From: an uncultured Prevotella sp.
Lineage (GTDB): Bacteria; Bacteroidota; Bacteroidia; Bacteroidales; Bacteroidaceae
Direction of reading: 5' to 3'
Length of the DNA: 64,000 nt
NCBI GenBank assembly: GCA_945875635.1
Contig: CAMCLD010000001.1
Span: forward strand, 62,001 to 126,000
Positions 17,137 through 26,124 of this stretch are shown here, piece after piece; position 1 is the stretch's first letter, and each line of letters begins with the position of its first letter. The position numbers and the translations under genes were made by a program. The notes beneath the pieces were generated by a model. The model had not been told where the DNA came from, did not search any database, and saw nothing but the letters and a program-made list of their open reading frames with translations.

Positions 17137-18816
17137 TTAATAAACAATTTTCTTTCCGTTAATAATATATACACCTTTGGAAATTCCGTTGAGATCTTTA
17201 GGATTTCCATTCTTCATGACAAGCTTGCCGTCAAGACCGTATATGTTCCCCTCTTTTTCCCGGGAGCTGACAATAGCGTTGATGGAATCGGTAATGCCTG
17301 TAGTGGAGAAGGTGTGTGTATAGTATTTCATTGCGTCATCCTGAATGGATGTAGTTATTCCGTCAGGACGCTCAACGTTTGTCAGCGACACTGTAATCTG
17401 TGTGTTAGGGTCGGCGTTCTTCATTGGTAAGGGAATAGTTATAATGTGTGCTTCCCTGTCGTCTGGGTCGTCCTCTATGCTTATATTTTCCTTGGCTACT
17501 GTAGCCACCTTTACAGTTTCGTTGTCGGTGTATGAGAATTCAGCTCCATCGAAAGTGGCGTTGCCACCAGTTTCCCTAAGCCACAGCTCGATGTTCTTGG
17601 TTGAATTGTCGATTATTGAAAGACTGCTTCCTCCTATTGCTGACCAGTCTGGAGTGGCAGAATAGGATACTTCTTCGAATGAATAATCGATGTAGCAAGT
17701 TGCTGTAGAGCCAGTACCTTGAAAATAAGCATAGTTGCCCTCTAAGTCGTGGACATTGCTCAGCTTCAAAGTTATGTATGTATATACGGTATCTATATTG
17801 ATAATGTCCTTATGTCTGCGGAGTTTGCCTCTGAAATCCACACCTATAGTATTGTCATCAACTTTGCTTACATTCAGAGTCTCTTCATAGTAGCCGCCAT
17901 CTATTTCCGGGTTGCCAAATATGAGCATGGCTTTTGGAGACATGCTGCCTGTGAAATTAACCGCTTTGTCAAATGTGAAGGTAGCCAGTCCTTTTTCATC
18001 TGAAGGCATGAACCAAGAATAGAATGTGCCGTTTGCAGGAATGCCGTCTGGTGTATTGGTAGAAGAGATGAGCTGCATTGGTTTGCTTCCCGCTATATAT
18101 TTTATTTCAAGTTCTCCGTTATTACCATACATGTTGGTCTCATTGCTGGCATCTCTTACACCAGTCATGCTAATTGTAATGTCGTCACCCTCTTTTACAG
18201 AGCCATTGGCATAAAGGTTGTTTAGCAGTTCCTTGAAATCAATGGAAACGTATGCCCCCGATATGTTTGCGCTAAGTGTGTTCTCACTGCTGCCTGCCTT
18301 TAGGGTTGTGGTGGATATCTTCACGCTCTTGTTGAATTCAAGACTTACAAGTCCGTTTGATGAGCTGAATACGGTATTGGCGGCAGGTATAACATTATTA
18401 AGGATTAGTGCTGTCGTACCGCCGAATCTAACTATAAAGGATTTTGTTTCAATGGGTCTCGCCATCAAATAGTATGTTTCTCCTCCCGTACAATTATAGG
18501 AATATTCCTTGTTGGCATAGTTGCCATTCCAGTCCATCTCATGTTCTGTTCCTGTGAAATCAGCATTGTCATATACTAAGAAATCAATTTCTGTGATGGT
18601 TAATATTCCATCGGAAGGGGCAGTAAAGGTTGCATAGAAATCCACTCCTGCTGTTGTCTGATATGCGCCTCCATTGGTGAAGACATAAGGATTGCTTTTA
18701 CTACCGTCTCCAGTTGCCATGGCGGTGGATAGGAGACCGCTGACGCAAAGCATCAGCAATGTTGTGGTTGTCCTTGACAACTTTGCAATGTTACCAAATA
18801 GTGTTTCTAAAATCAT
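17137..18816 (-). CDS. Secreted protein with Ig-like repeats and C-terminal sorting-like domain
   Basis: A 559-residue exported protein that I do not recognise beyond its architecture. MILETLFGNIAKLSRTTTTLLMLCVSGLLSTAMA is an N-terminal signal peptide with a long n-region. The body has repeated beta-rich segments of the Ig-like type (NNVIPAANTVFSSSNGLVSL..., NATFDGAEFSY). The end, GNIYGLDGKLV...GISKGVYIINGKKIV, resembles a type IX sorting domain. A longer start at 18861 would put extra charged residues ahead of the signal, so 18816 is preferred. It is co-directional with, and 7 bases upstream of, the 1224-residue protein gene. Confidence 0.82.
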   Translation of the reverse strand: MILETLFGNIAKLSRTTTTLLMLCVSGLLSTAMATGDGSKSNPYVFTNGGAYQTTAGVDFYATFTAPSDGILTITEIDFLVYDNADFTGTEHEMDWNGNYANKEYSYNCTGGETYYLMARPIETKSFIVRFGGTTALILNNVIPAANTVFSSSNGLVSLEFNKSVKISTTTLKAGSSENTLSANISGAYVSIDFKELLNNLYANGSVKEGDDITISMTGVRDASNETNMYGNNGELEIKYIAGSKPMQLISSTNTPDGIPANGTFYSWFMPSDEKGLATFTFDKAVNFTGSMSPKAMLIFGNPEIDGGYYEETLNVSKVDDNTIGVDFRGKLRRHKDIINIDTVYTYITLKLSNVHDLEGNYAYFQGTGSTATCYIDYSFEEVSYSATPDWSAIGGSSLSIIDNSTKNIELWLRETGGNATFDGAEFSYTDNETVKVATVAKENISIEDDPDDREAHIITIPLPMKNADPNTQITVSLTNVERPDGITTSIQDDAMKYYTHTFSTTGITDSINAIVSSREKEGNIYGLDGKLVMKNGNPKDLNGISKGVYIINGKKIVY

Positions 18817-18923
18817 ATCTTTATTGTTTTGTTGTTTACCAAGTTTTTTCGCTATGCTCAAGAAAGTCCTTTTCCCTTCGGCCGGTCACCGTTGGTTTTC
18901 ATGTTGCAAACCAGCTCAAAGTT

Positions 18924-19014
18924 AACAAGTTGACAAGTCAACAGGTTGCTACTCTTCTTGCATGAGCTTGTCAATGACCAGAAAGGCTAATACTGGTTGA
19001 CTTGTCAACTTGTT
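18924..19014 (+). repeat. 91-bp element with 19-bp perfect terminal inverted repeats
   Basis: AACAAGTTGACAAGTCAAC (18924-18942) and its exact complement GTTGACTTGTCAACTTGTT (18996-19014) bound 53 bases without coding potential. Each arm also contains the palindrome GTTGAC-NN-GTCAAC. It lies in the predicted leader of the 17137-18816 gene. The size and structure resemble a miniature inverted-repeat element; no target-site duplication was confirmed. Confidence 0.75.
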
Positions 19015-19041
19015 TTTTCGCAGGAAGATGTATAAATCATG

Positions 19042-19049
19042 CAAATATA
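19042..19049 (-). promoter_or_regulatory. -7 element upstream of the two secreted-protein genes
   Basis: Reverse strand TATATTTG matches TAnnTTTG; no good -33 is seen. It would give a leader of about 220 bases that includes the inverted-repeat element. Confidence 0.45.
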
Positions 19050-19092
19050 ACAAATAAATATTCTTTTGTTATTGATTTAAAAGTATTTAACG

Positions 19093-20043
19093 CTATTTTG
19101 CCAATCTTGGATTATGTGAGTAGAGTGCAATGATATTGTTGTCAAATTCTACTTTGTCATTGAGTGATGCAGAGGAAGGTATGCGTGGTGCCTCTGTTCC
19201 GTTGGCAACAGTAAAAGGCGCAGTTTCCACTCTAATCTCATCCCATAGGTCAGCATCTATGAAACTGTTGAGCGTGGCAAGTCCGCCCTCAACTAACAAT
19301 GATTGTCGGTTGTTTTCATAACAGTCATTTATTATATTGTCAATGGTGTTGCTGTGTGATAGGATATATGAATATGGAGATTCCCCTGTCCAGTGACGCA
19401 CGTCAAGTTTGGGGTGATCTCTCAAATATGTTGTCCTGCCTACGAGAATGGCATCGTTTTCTGCTCTGAGCTTGTGTACAAGCTGTCTGGTGAAAGTAGT
19501 TGAGATAGACAGGCTCGTTCCTTCGTTGTCTATGAATCCATTGACAGTCTGCGCCCATTTGAGTGTTATATATGGACGTTTTCTTTCATTGAAGGTAAAG
19601 AACCTGCGGTTTAGCCATCTGCACTTCTCAGCCAGAATGCCTACTTTTACATTTATTCCTGCCTCACGCATCATTGCTATGCCTTTGCCACTTACTTTTG
19701 AGAAGCTGTCAATGCATCCGACAACTACATTCTTTATCCCTTTTTCAATGATTAGTCTGGCGCATGGAGGTGTTTTCCCATAATGCGCACATGGTTCAAG
19801 ACTCACATACATGGTTGCTGCTGGCAGGAGTTTCTCGTCAGATGGGCTAACAGATGCAAAGGCATTGACCTCAGCGTGTCCCTGTCCGCATCTTTCATGA
19901 TATCCTTCTCCTATAATCCTGTCACCTGCTACTATCACTGCACCAACCATCGGATTAGGCTTAGCTCCGTATCTTCCATACTCGGCGAGTTGAAGACACC
20001 TGTGCATGTACATTATGTCTTTATTGTCAGTTGTCATAGCCAT
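19093..20043 (-). CDS. ribD: Bifunctional riboflavin biosynthesis deaminase/reductase RibD
   Basis: A 316-residue two-domain enzyme. The N-terminal deaminase (about 10-150) has the zinc site HAE (56-58) and PCAHYGKTPPC (84-94, Cys85 and Cys94); the C-terminal reductase (about 155-316) has TLKWAQTVNGFID and SLLVEGGLATLNSFI. It carries out the second and third steps after GTP cyclohydrolase II. The reductase domain is somewhat short but complete. No other rib gene or FMN riboswitch is seen. Its start overlaps the end of the TonB-receptor gene by up to 17 bases; a start at 20037 (MTTDNKD) is equally possible. Confidence 0.95.
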   Translation of the reverse strand: MAMTTDNKDIMYMHRCLQLAEYGRYGAKPNPMVGAVIVAGDRIIGEGYHERCGQGHAEVNAFASVSPSDEKLLPAATMYVSLEPCAHYGKTPPCARLIIEKGIKNVVVGCIDSFSKVSGKGIAMMREAGINVKVGILAEKCRWLNRRFFTFNERKRPYITLKWAQTVNGFIDNEGTSLSISTTFTRQLVHKLRAENDAILVGRTTYLRDHPKLDVRHWTGESPYSYILSHSNTIDNIINDCYENNRQSLLVEGGLATLNSFIDADLWDEIRVETAPFTVANGTEAPRIPSSASLNDKVEFDNNIIALYSHNPRLAK

Positions 20044-22510
20044 TGTTGAATTCTTCTTCCTGTTCCTGTGAGTCCATGCGTTTCTTGTTTTTCTGCTTCA
20101 TGTTACCGAAGTTCCATGTTAGTGAGAAATTTACAGTGCGTCCATGCCTCCAGTTTTCCTGATATTTAGTGAAGGTGTCAGAGAATGTATAGCTTTTCCT
20201 CCGTCTTGAGTCAAGCAAATCACGACAGTTGACGGCAAGAACAAGTTTCTTGTTGAGGAAAGACTTCCTTACGCCCAAGTCAACGGCATAGTTTGCTTTT
20301 GTATATCCTTGTGTGATGACCTGCCTTGAGCGGTATCGTCCTGTAGCTTGGAACGAGATGTCGAATGGTAATATTATTGATGCTTGCATGCGGACGTTCC
20401 ATGTAAACTTGTCGTCGCTTTCTCCTGATATGGTCTGACCATCTATGTCGAAATCATAACCATTGAGTTTGTAATAATAGAAGTTTGCGCTTGTGGTCAG
20501 GTCGAGGATGCGGAAGAATCTGTTTTTTGCCGTTATTTCAAGACCTGCGCTTGTGCTTTTTGCAACATTGAAGTTTGTCTGATACATCAGTCCGTCAGAT
20601 GCACTTTTATAGGTTATTCTCTGCATTACATCTGTGGTAGGTCTGTAATATGCACTTGCAAGGAGGGAGTGCTGTGACCATGTCTTAAGCCAGTTGAGTG
20701 AGAATGAATTGGAATATTCTGGTGTAAGCAGTGGGTTTCCGTATGTTATGACCGTTGCATCGTTGGTGTTCTTGAAGGTGTTAAGCTGTCCTCCCCACGG
20801 ACGTTTCAACCGTCGTGTATAGTTGAGCTGAATCTGGTCGGATGGTGTGAGCTGATAAGAGATGAACACGCTTGGGAAAAGTTGGAAGTAGTCTTTCTTG
20901 AAAGCAGGCTCTCTCTCTTCGGCATTGTGTTCTTGCTCCCAAGTATATGATTCCGTATCTACTTTCCAGTATTCGCCTCTCAGTCCTCCCATGATACCGA
21001 ATTTGCCTATGTTGTATGACAGGGTAGTGTATATGGCATGCACATTCATTTCGTAGATGAATCGGTTGTAGAAATCTTTCACCTCAACAAGGTTGTCGGT
21101 CTCCCATGACATGTTGTTCTCATAGCTTTCCTGAGGAGTATTCTCATGGGAATAGTTCCATTGGTAACCAGCCTGCAGTTTCATGTGTTCTGTTATCTGA
21201 TTCTCGTAGTCGAGTTTTGCCTCCCATTTCTTGTTGTTGATGTTAAGCGGTCTCAGTTGGCATGAATACTCTGTAGGTATGGCAAGGTCGTTCAGATAGG
21301 TTGTTGAGTCCTGATAGATGTTCTTGTCATCTAACTTCCATCTGTTGAAGCTTATGTTGAAGTCAAGGAAGTGCTTGTCTGTGAAGTTGTGTCTGTAGCC
21401 AAGTTCGATGTTCATCATTCTCATCTTGTTGTCGGATGAGTTTCTGCGGAACATCATGTAAGAGTCTCCGCTGTTTCCCTCATACCCATAATGATATGGA
21501 GTTGTAGTGAGATTGTTTCCTTTTCCAAACATGAACATTCCGTTTAGCGAGATGTCGTCTTTCTGAGATGCGTGAAAGGTGAGTCCAGCTCTTGAGAAAA
21601 GGTTGTTGCCCTGACGTGACGAAATGCTTCTGTAGTTCTGGTATCTGCCATCGGATGGATAGGTTTGTCGGCTGATAGCTCCTCCTTCATTGTCGCGGTG
21701 GCGATAGCCTACGTTGGCATAAGCATCGAGGAGAGAGCTGTTGTAATTGATGTTGAAGCTGGAGGACGCTCCTTTCCTCGTGTTTACAGAGCCTTGAAGC
21801 GAGCCGTAATAACCAGCCTTGCGTTCTTTCTTAAGCACTATGTTGATTATACCTGCCGACCCTTCAGCCGAGAACTTGGCAGAAGGGTTGTCTATTACCT
21901 CAATCCTGTCTATGCTTTCAGCCGGAAGCTGTTGCAGAATCTCTGCCCTGTTGTCTGCTGTCAGTCCGCTTGACTTTCCGTTTATCCATACCTCTACGCT
22001 TGTATTGCCCCTGAGAGACACATTGCCGTCGTTATCTACTTCAACGGATGGTATGTTCTCAAGAGCCTCGCTTGCAGAGCCTCCGGCATTTGATATCTGC
22101 TGGTCAACGCTGAATGATTTCCTGTCCACCTCGAGCCTCATTTCTGAACGTTGTCCTGTCACGGTGACCTCGTTGAGTGTATGGGTGTCGTCAGACAGAT
22201 AGATGATGGAGAAATTACGCGTCTTGTCGTTGCTTGTGATGGAGAAGTTGCGTATAGCCTCCTTGTAACCAAGGAAAGACAGACGCAAGGTGTAATTGCC
22301 ATTGGGGAGACCGTTGACGGTGAAGTTGCCGTTAATGTCGGTTATAGCTCCTTTCAGAATCTTTGTCTCGCCTTTTATGGAAACGGTAACATTAATGAAC
22401 TCCAACGGCTCGTTGGTGGTTTTCGACAGTACTTTTCCTTTTACCATACCCTGTGCAAAAGCCATTGTCATGGCAAACAGGGCGAAGCATACCAATATAA
22501 TCCTTTTCAT
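20027..22510 (-). CDS. TonB-dependent receptor of the OMP beta-barrel (CarboxypepD_reg) type
   Basis: An 827-residue outer-membrane receptor. Signal peptide MKRIILVCFALFAMTMAFAQ, a carboxypeptidase-D regulatory-like domain (about 22-105), a plug (VEVWINGKSSGLTADNRAEILQ and IEVIDNPSAKFSAEGSAGIINI), then a barrel of alternating aromatic strands ending NFSLTWNFGNMKQKNKKR... with an unusual charged tail of about 25 residues after the last strand. I use the signal-peptide Met at 22510. No SusD partner follows, so it belongs to the solitary receptor group of unknown substrate. ribD follows with overlapping ends, which hints at co-expression. Confidence 0.92.
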   Translation of the reverse strand: MKRIILVCFALFAMTMAFAQGMVKGKVLSKTTNEPLEFINVTVSIKGETKILKGAITDINGNFTVNGLPNGNYTLRLSFLGYKEAIRNFSITSNDKTRNFSIIYLSDDTHTLNEVTVTGQRSEMRLEVDRKSFSVDQQISNAGGSASEALENIPSVEVDNDGNVSLRGNTSVEVWINGKSSGLTADNRAEILQQLPAESIDRIEVIDNPSAKFSAEGSAGIINIVLKKERKAGYYGSLQGSVNTRKGASSSFNINYNSSLLDAYANVGYRHRDNEGGAISRQTYPSDGRYQNYRSISSRQGNNLFSRAGLTFHASQKDDISLNGMFMFGKGNNLTTTPYHYGYEGNSGDSYMMFRRNSSDNKMRMMNIELGYRHNFTDKHFLDFNISFNRWKLDDKNIYQDSTTYLNDLAIPTEYSCQLRPLNINNKKWEAKLDYENQITEHMKLQAGYQWNYSHENTPQESYENNMSWETDNLVEVKDFYNRFIYEMNVHAIYTTLSYNIGKFGIMGGLRGEYWKVDTESYTWEQEHNAEEREPAFKKDYFQLFPSVFISYQLTPSDQIQLNYTRRLKRPWGGQLNTFKNTNDATVITYGNPLLTPEYSNSFSLNWLKTWSQHSLLASAYYRPTTDVMQRITYKSASDGLMYQTNFNVAKSTSAGLEITAKNRFFRILDLTTSANFYYYKLNGYDFDIDGQTISGESDDKFTWNVRMQASIILPFDISFQATGRYRSRQVITQGYTKANYAVDLGVRKSFLNKKLVLAVNCRDLLDSRRRKSYTFSDTFTKYQENWRHGRTVNFSLTWNFGNMKQKNKKRMDSQEQEEEFNNGYDN

Positions 22511-22628
22511 ATCTGTTGTTTGTTCTTCTTTTAGCCTTTCTGCTCTTTTTTTTGCAAGTCTGCACTCATTAATAGACATCTGGTGAGAGCAAAAGTTTAA
22601 AGTGTCTTTTAAAAACAGACTTATTTAT

Positions 22629-22659
22629 TTTGTCATTATCATTAAATTGACTAACTTTG
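22629..22659 (+). promoter_or_regulatory. Promoter of tRNA-Arg (-33 and -7)
   Basis: TTTG (22629-22632), 19 bases, TAACTTTG (22652-22659). Full Bacteroidota consensus, about 73 bases upstream of the tRNA. Confidence 0.75.
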
Positions 22660-22732
22660 CAACCGCAATTGGAGGAAACATCATTATAGTCGTTTTCTTT
22701 GATGTATTTCCCTATAATGTGACAACAGGCTT

Positions 22733-22804
22733 GGTCTCATAGTTCAATGGATAGAATAAGTCTCTCCTAAAGATTAGATTCGGGTTCGATTCCCGATGAG
22801 ACCA
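22733..22804 (+). tRNA. tRNA-Arg (anticodon CCU)
   Basis: The 72 bases fold as a cloverleaf: acceptor GGTCTCA with TGAGACC, D-stem GTTC/GAAT, anticodon stem AGTCT/AGATT with loop CTCCTAA (anticodon CCT), four-base variable loop, T-stem TCGGG/CCCGA with loop TTCGATT. The discriminator base is A, and the 3' CCA is not encoded. It reads AGG codons. It stands alone, with a strong promoter upstream and RNase HI converging from the right. Confidence 0.95.
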
Positions 22805-22827
22805 CACCTTCCTCCGTCTTCTCTATA

Positions 22828-23310
22828 TTATTTCTTCCTGCCAAAGTCTGCTGGTATCTCTCCCCAGGCTTTTGTGTCCCATTTCTGTATCGTCACATTT
22901 ATTGTATGTGTGGACAACCATTGCTCTGCGCGTGCAATAACCTGAAAGAGTCGCTCAGTACTTGCATTGCGTTGTAAGGTCGTCTTGCAGTGCCCTTTCT
23001 TTACCCAAAGCATGGCATTGACGCTGTCGCTGTATATAATCTTGTCTTTTATGCCATTCTTCTCCATAAGCGCAAGTGCATGTACTATGGCAAGGAACTC
23101 GCCTATGTTGTTGGTACCGTGTAAGGGACCGAAATGAAATACCCTGTCTCCAGTGGCAAGGTCTATGCATTGGTATTCCATAGGACCGGGATTGCCGCTG
23201 CATGCTGCATCGACAGCCCATGCGCTGGCACTCACCTCCATGGGCAGAGGCAGCACTGTGTCGTGGCGGTAATCGGGTGGAGATATGAGATTTTTTTCTT
23301 GATAGTCCAT
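22828..23310 (-). CDS. Ribonuclease HI-family protein
   Basis: A 160-residue RNase H-fold protein with the four acidic catalytic residues in place: Asp34 (AVDAACSGNPG), Glu71 (NNIGEFLAIVHAL), Asp95 (IIYSDSVNAM) and Asp155 (IPADFGRK). It cuts RNA in RNA-DNA hybrids in the cytoplasm. About 28 residues precede the RNase H core, and the usual basic handle region is short. It is the last gene of a minus-strand series beginning at the GH3 gene, 10 bases after the DUF3108 gene, and converges on the tRNA. Confidence 0.9.
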   Translation of the reverse strand: MDYQEKNLISPPDYRHDTVLPLPMEVSASAWAVDAACSGNPGPMEYQCIDLATGDRVFHFGPLHGTNNIGEFLAIVHALALMEKNGIKDKIIYSDSVNAMLWVKKGHCKTTLQRNASTERLFQVIARAEQWLSTHTINVTIQKWDTKAWGEIPADFGRKK

Positions 23311-23320
23311 GATATATGTT

Positions 23321-24103
23321 TTATTTCTTCATACTGACAAGGAATGCCTTTGCCGACCCGAAACGCAGGAAGAGGTCAATTCTTACAGGAATATGGCTCT
23401 TGTCGTCTGTTACGAAGAAGCGGGCTATCTCCTTATATTTTCCTTTGGAAACCTCAAGGTATGAAATCTCAAGGCATTTGTATTTCTTCCCGTTGTCTGC
23501 CTTTACCGTAGTGCTTCCACGGAAGACGAGGCGTGCAGGAGTGCGTCCCTTGCCATCTACAATGGGGAAGTTTATGATATGTCCTTTTTTCCAGTTGGAT
23601 GGGTTGAACGAGCGGGCACGCTGGAACACGTTGAGCATGTCGAATACACAGTCACTGTATGTATGCTCTTCCCAAGAGTGTGTGCCGTTTGTGTGTTGGC
23701 GATGCTGCCTTACGTGGCATTTGCCATTAGGATAACTGTAAAACACCTCATCCACATTGTATCTCTCGCCCTCACGTGCTCCTTTGCGGAAATAGAGAGG
23801 AGCAAGGTCGAGGGTGCTGTAGCTTAGCAGAGTGTCTCGCATGAAGAACAATTTGTCTGCCTTTTCGTTGCCTTTCGTAGATAGGCTGGTGCGGTAGGCT
23901 TTCTGTCCTTTGTGTATGCTTTGCACTGTGTACATGGATGCAGTGCCTGCCTTCACCCATACAAATTTCCAGTTGAAATAGAGATTGTATGTAAGATATT
24001 CACCGCTAGAGAATGCCGTATTGCGTAGCCCGCATTGTGACCATGAGGACATGGACATTGCAAGCATCAGCATTGTAAATATGATTCGTGGCATATGTGT
24101 CAT
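23321..24103 (-). CDS. DUF3108 domain exported protein
   Basis: A 260-residue protein with a signal peptide (MTHMPRIIFTMLMLAMSMSSWSQ) and the DUF3108 layout: FSSGEYLTYNLYFNWKFVWVKAGTAS near the N-terminus and KYKCLEISYLEVSKGKYKEI near the end. It is probably periplasmic and beta-rich. The function of the family is not established. Its ATG overlaps the stop of the upstream lipoprotein gene by four bases, which implies translational coupling and a shared task. Confidence 0.85.
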   Translation of the reverse strand: MTHMPRIIFTMLMLAMSMSSWSQCGLRNTAFSSGEYLTYNLYFNWKFVWVKAGTASMYTVQSIHKGQKAYRTSLSTKGNEKADKLFFMRDTLLSYSTLDLAPLYFRKGAREGERYNVDEVFYSYPNGKCHVRQHRQHTNGTHSWEEHTYSDCVFDMLNVFQRARSFNPSNWKKGHIINFPIVDGKGRTPARLVFRGSTTVKADNGKKYKCLEISYLEVSKGKYKEIARFFVTDDKSHIPVRIDLFLRFGSAKAFLVSMKK

Positions 24104-26046
24104 CTCCTTTCCGGTGGTGCCACTCCAAGCTTACGTGCTCGTTCTGCATTGCGGAATGACATGGTCTTCTTGTTGTTTCCTTTCTTGTTTCCCATGCCAG
24201 AGGGCTTCTGGCGGGATATATCTTTTGATGTAGGGTTCCACGACTCGCGTAGTTCCCAATTCTCCCTGCATTCCAGTTTTTCCGGGTAGTAATATACAGC
24301 TTCTGCTTGTCTGCCCTCATCGTAGCAGCCAGTGTCCCATATCCCGTTGCCGTTGCTGTCAACGAACATTCTGAGGTAATACTCACCGGGCTTGACATAA
24401 TAGATTGTAGCTTCGCCGTTGGTAGTGAATACTTCCTTTATTACCTTGTCGCCAGAAGATAGCAGCTGTACGACGACAGAGGTGTCAGCCATTCCCTGCA
24501 GCGTCAGCACAAGGTTGCAGTATTCTTCTGTGCGTCTTACTTTGACTCCTGTTTTCTTGGGCGATGACATCCTTCCGTATATGTCGGTGAAAGCCATGCT
24601 GTCTATCTCAAGGCTGTATTCGTTGCCTGCAACCCATTCTGCCACCATGGTGTATTTGCGGTTCTTGCCAGCCATCTCTCCAAACAGGAATGGTTTGCGA
24701 TACCACATGGTGTCGATGCGTTCATATAGATGGATAGCCGCAGTGTCTATTCTTTCAAGAGGATAGGGGAATGCAAATGTAAGGTTCTGGTCTGGGTCAA
24801 TGGATGAAGGCACACCATATTCCACGTTCAAGGGCTCTGGAGGCATTTCTTCCTGATATGGTTTGCCTTTCTTCATCAGCCTTTCTTGTTTCTTCTTCCA
24901 TTTGTCATATTTCTCCTGCTTGTCCTTAAGGCGGCGGGCGTATGGCTTTCTGGAAAACAGTTCCAGCGTGTCTGTCTGCGGTGTCAGTATGCCTGTGGTG
25001 TCTGTAGCAAGGTAAGACAATTCGAATCGTAGAGTGTCCCTGTTTACAAGTGCGGTGTCGCGCAACCAATAATATATTGTGTCCTGACGGGGCGATGTTT
25101 CTGTTATGAATGCGTCTTTCTCGTCGAAGTCCAGTCCGTGGATTTCTGGAAGTGATGTGTCGCCATGACTGAAATACAGAGTGAAGTATTCTGCCTCTGA
25201 CCTTTCCGCCTTCAGCAAATAACGGTCGGAAAGTTCCTCTGTAAAGGCCAGCAGGGTTATGTTGTCTGGCAGGAAGTGTGTGTAGGGTGTGCGTTCTATG
25301 CTTGCTATGTGCAGTGAGTCGCGCCAGATGGTGTCTTGCCTCATGTCTGGCTTGAAAGTTGGCTGATATGTGTTGTTGTTGAAGGCAAGCATCTCGCTCT
25401 TTTGTGACAGCATATAGTTGCCGTCAGCATCCTGAAGCGCATAGATGCGGTAGGAACCCTCTGCAACACCCTTTATGACAAACCTTCCGTCCTCGTCGGT
25501 TCTTGATACACGCAGCATAGGCTTTGTCTTGAATGCCGAGTCGGCAAGGTCGTCATAAAGCCCCACTAATATTCCTTTCACCGGTTCAAGGTTGTCAGCC
25601 TTAAGGACATGTCCTGCCACCTCAAGGGTGTCTATGTGGTCTCCTGTTGAGAAGGTATAGGTGTAGTTTCCAAGTGGATTACCCTCATTGTTGTCTGATA
25701 TTGCATCAGAGAAGTCAATGGTATATGTTATGTTGTCTTTGAGCGTGTCTTGCAGTTCCACGACAATTCGCTTGCCTTGTCCTTTTATCTCAGGTTGTTC
25801 AAGCTGTGGAGGTGACACGACGACTTTTTCGCTGGGGTTGTCAATCTTAATAAACTCATCGAACAGAATCTCCACCTTGCGGCTCTTGACACCACACGAC
25901 TTGTCTGCCGGTGTGCTGCCAATGACATGAGGAGGAGTCTCGTCAAACCATCCTCCATCCGGACGTCCCATCTTGGCACAAGCCGTAAATAAAACGACAG
26001 CCATTACAAAGACTAGTAATCCAGTATGTGGTCTGTGATATGTCAT
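24100..26046 (-). CDS. Lipoprotein with N-terminal Ig-like domain
   Basis: A 648-residue lipoprotein: hydrophobic LLVFVMAVVLFTAC with candidate lipid-attachment Cys23, then an SbsA-type Ig-like domain (about 35-135, TPPHVIGSTPADKSC ... TYTIDFSDAISDNNEG), a carboxypeptidase regulatory-like domain (about 140-215) and a long beta-rich remainder with a basic C-terminus that is rich in Lys and Arg. Such proteins are common in Bacteroidota and have no assigned function. It probably faces the periplasm or cell surface. It is coupled to the DUF3108 gene and follows the GH3 gene after 78 bases. Confidence 0.85.
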   Translation of the reverse strand: MTYHRPHTGLLVFVMAVVLFTACAKMGRPDGGWFDETPPHVIGSTPADKSCGVKSRKVEILFDEFIKIDNPSEKVVVSPPQLEQPEIKGQGKRIVVELQDTLKDNITYTIDFSDAISDNNEGNPLGNYTYTFSTGDHIDTLEVAGHVLKADNLEPVKGILVGLYDDLADSAFKTKPMLRVSRTDEDGRFVIKGVAEGSYRIYALQDADGNYMLSQKSEMLAFNNNTYQPTFKPDMRQDTIWRDSLHIASIERTPYTHFLPDNITLLAFTEELSDRYLLKAERSEAEYFTLYFSHGDTSLPEIHGLDFDEKDAFITETSPRQDTIYYWLRDTALVNRDTLRFELSYLATDTTGILTPQTDTLELFSRKPYARRLKDKQEKYDKWKKKQERLMKKGKPYQEEMPPEPLNVEYGVPSSIDPDQNLTFAFPYPLERIDTAAIHLYERIDTMWYRKPFLFGEMAGKNRKYTMVAEWVAGNEYSLEIDSMAFTDIYGRMSSPKKTGVKVRRTEEYCNLVLTLQGMADTSVVVQLLSSGDKVIKEVFTTNGEATIYYVKPGEYYLRMFVDSNGNGIWDTGCYDEGRQAEAVYYYPEKLECRENWELRESWNPTSKDISRQKPSGMGNKKGNNKKTMSFRNAERARKLGVAPPERR

Positions 26047-26124
26047 AAATTTGTCCGTTTTCTTTTTCTATAGTATGTGATGTCTCGACCTCTTGTGGTT
26101 GCCTGTTGACATTCCCGTCTGCCG

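Noticed and set aside
13374..19014. Insertion sequence carrying the large secreted proteins
   Set aside because: Repeats flank the two genes, but there is no transposase and the copies are diverged; more likely independent dispersed repeats.
22733..22804. tRNA gene as an integration site
   Set aside because: No integrase or repeated tRNA 3' end is found nearby.
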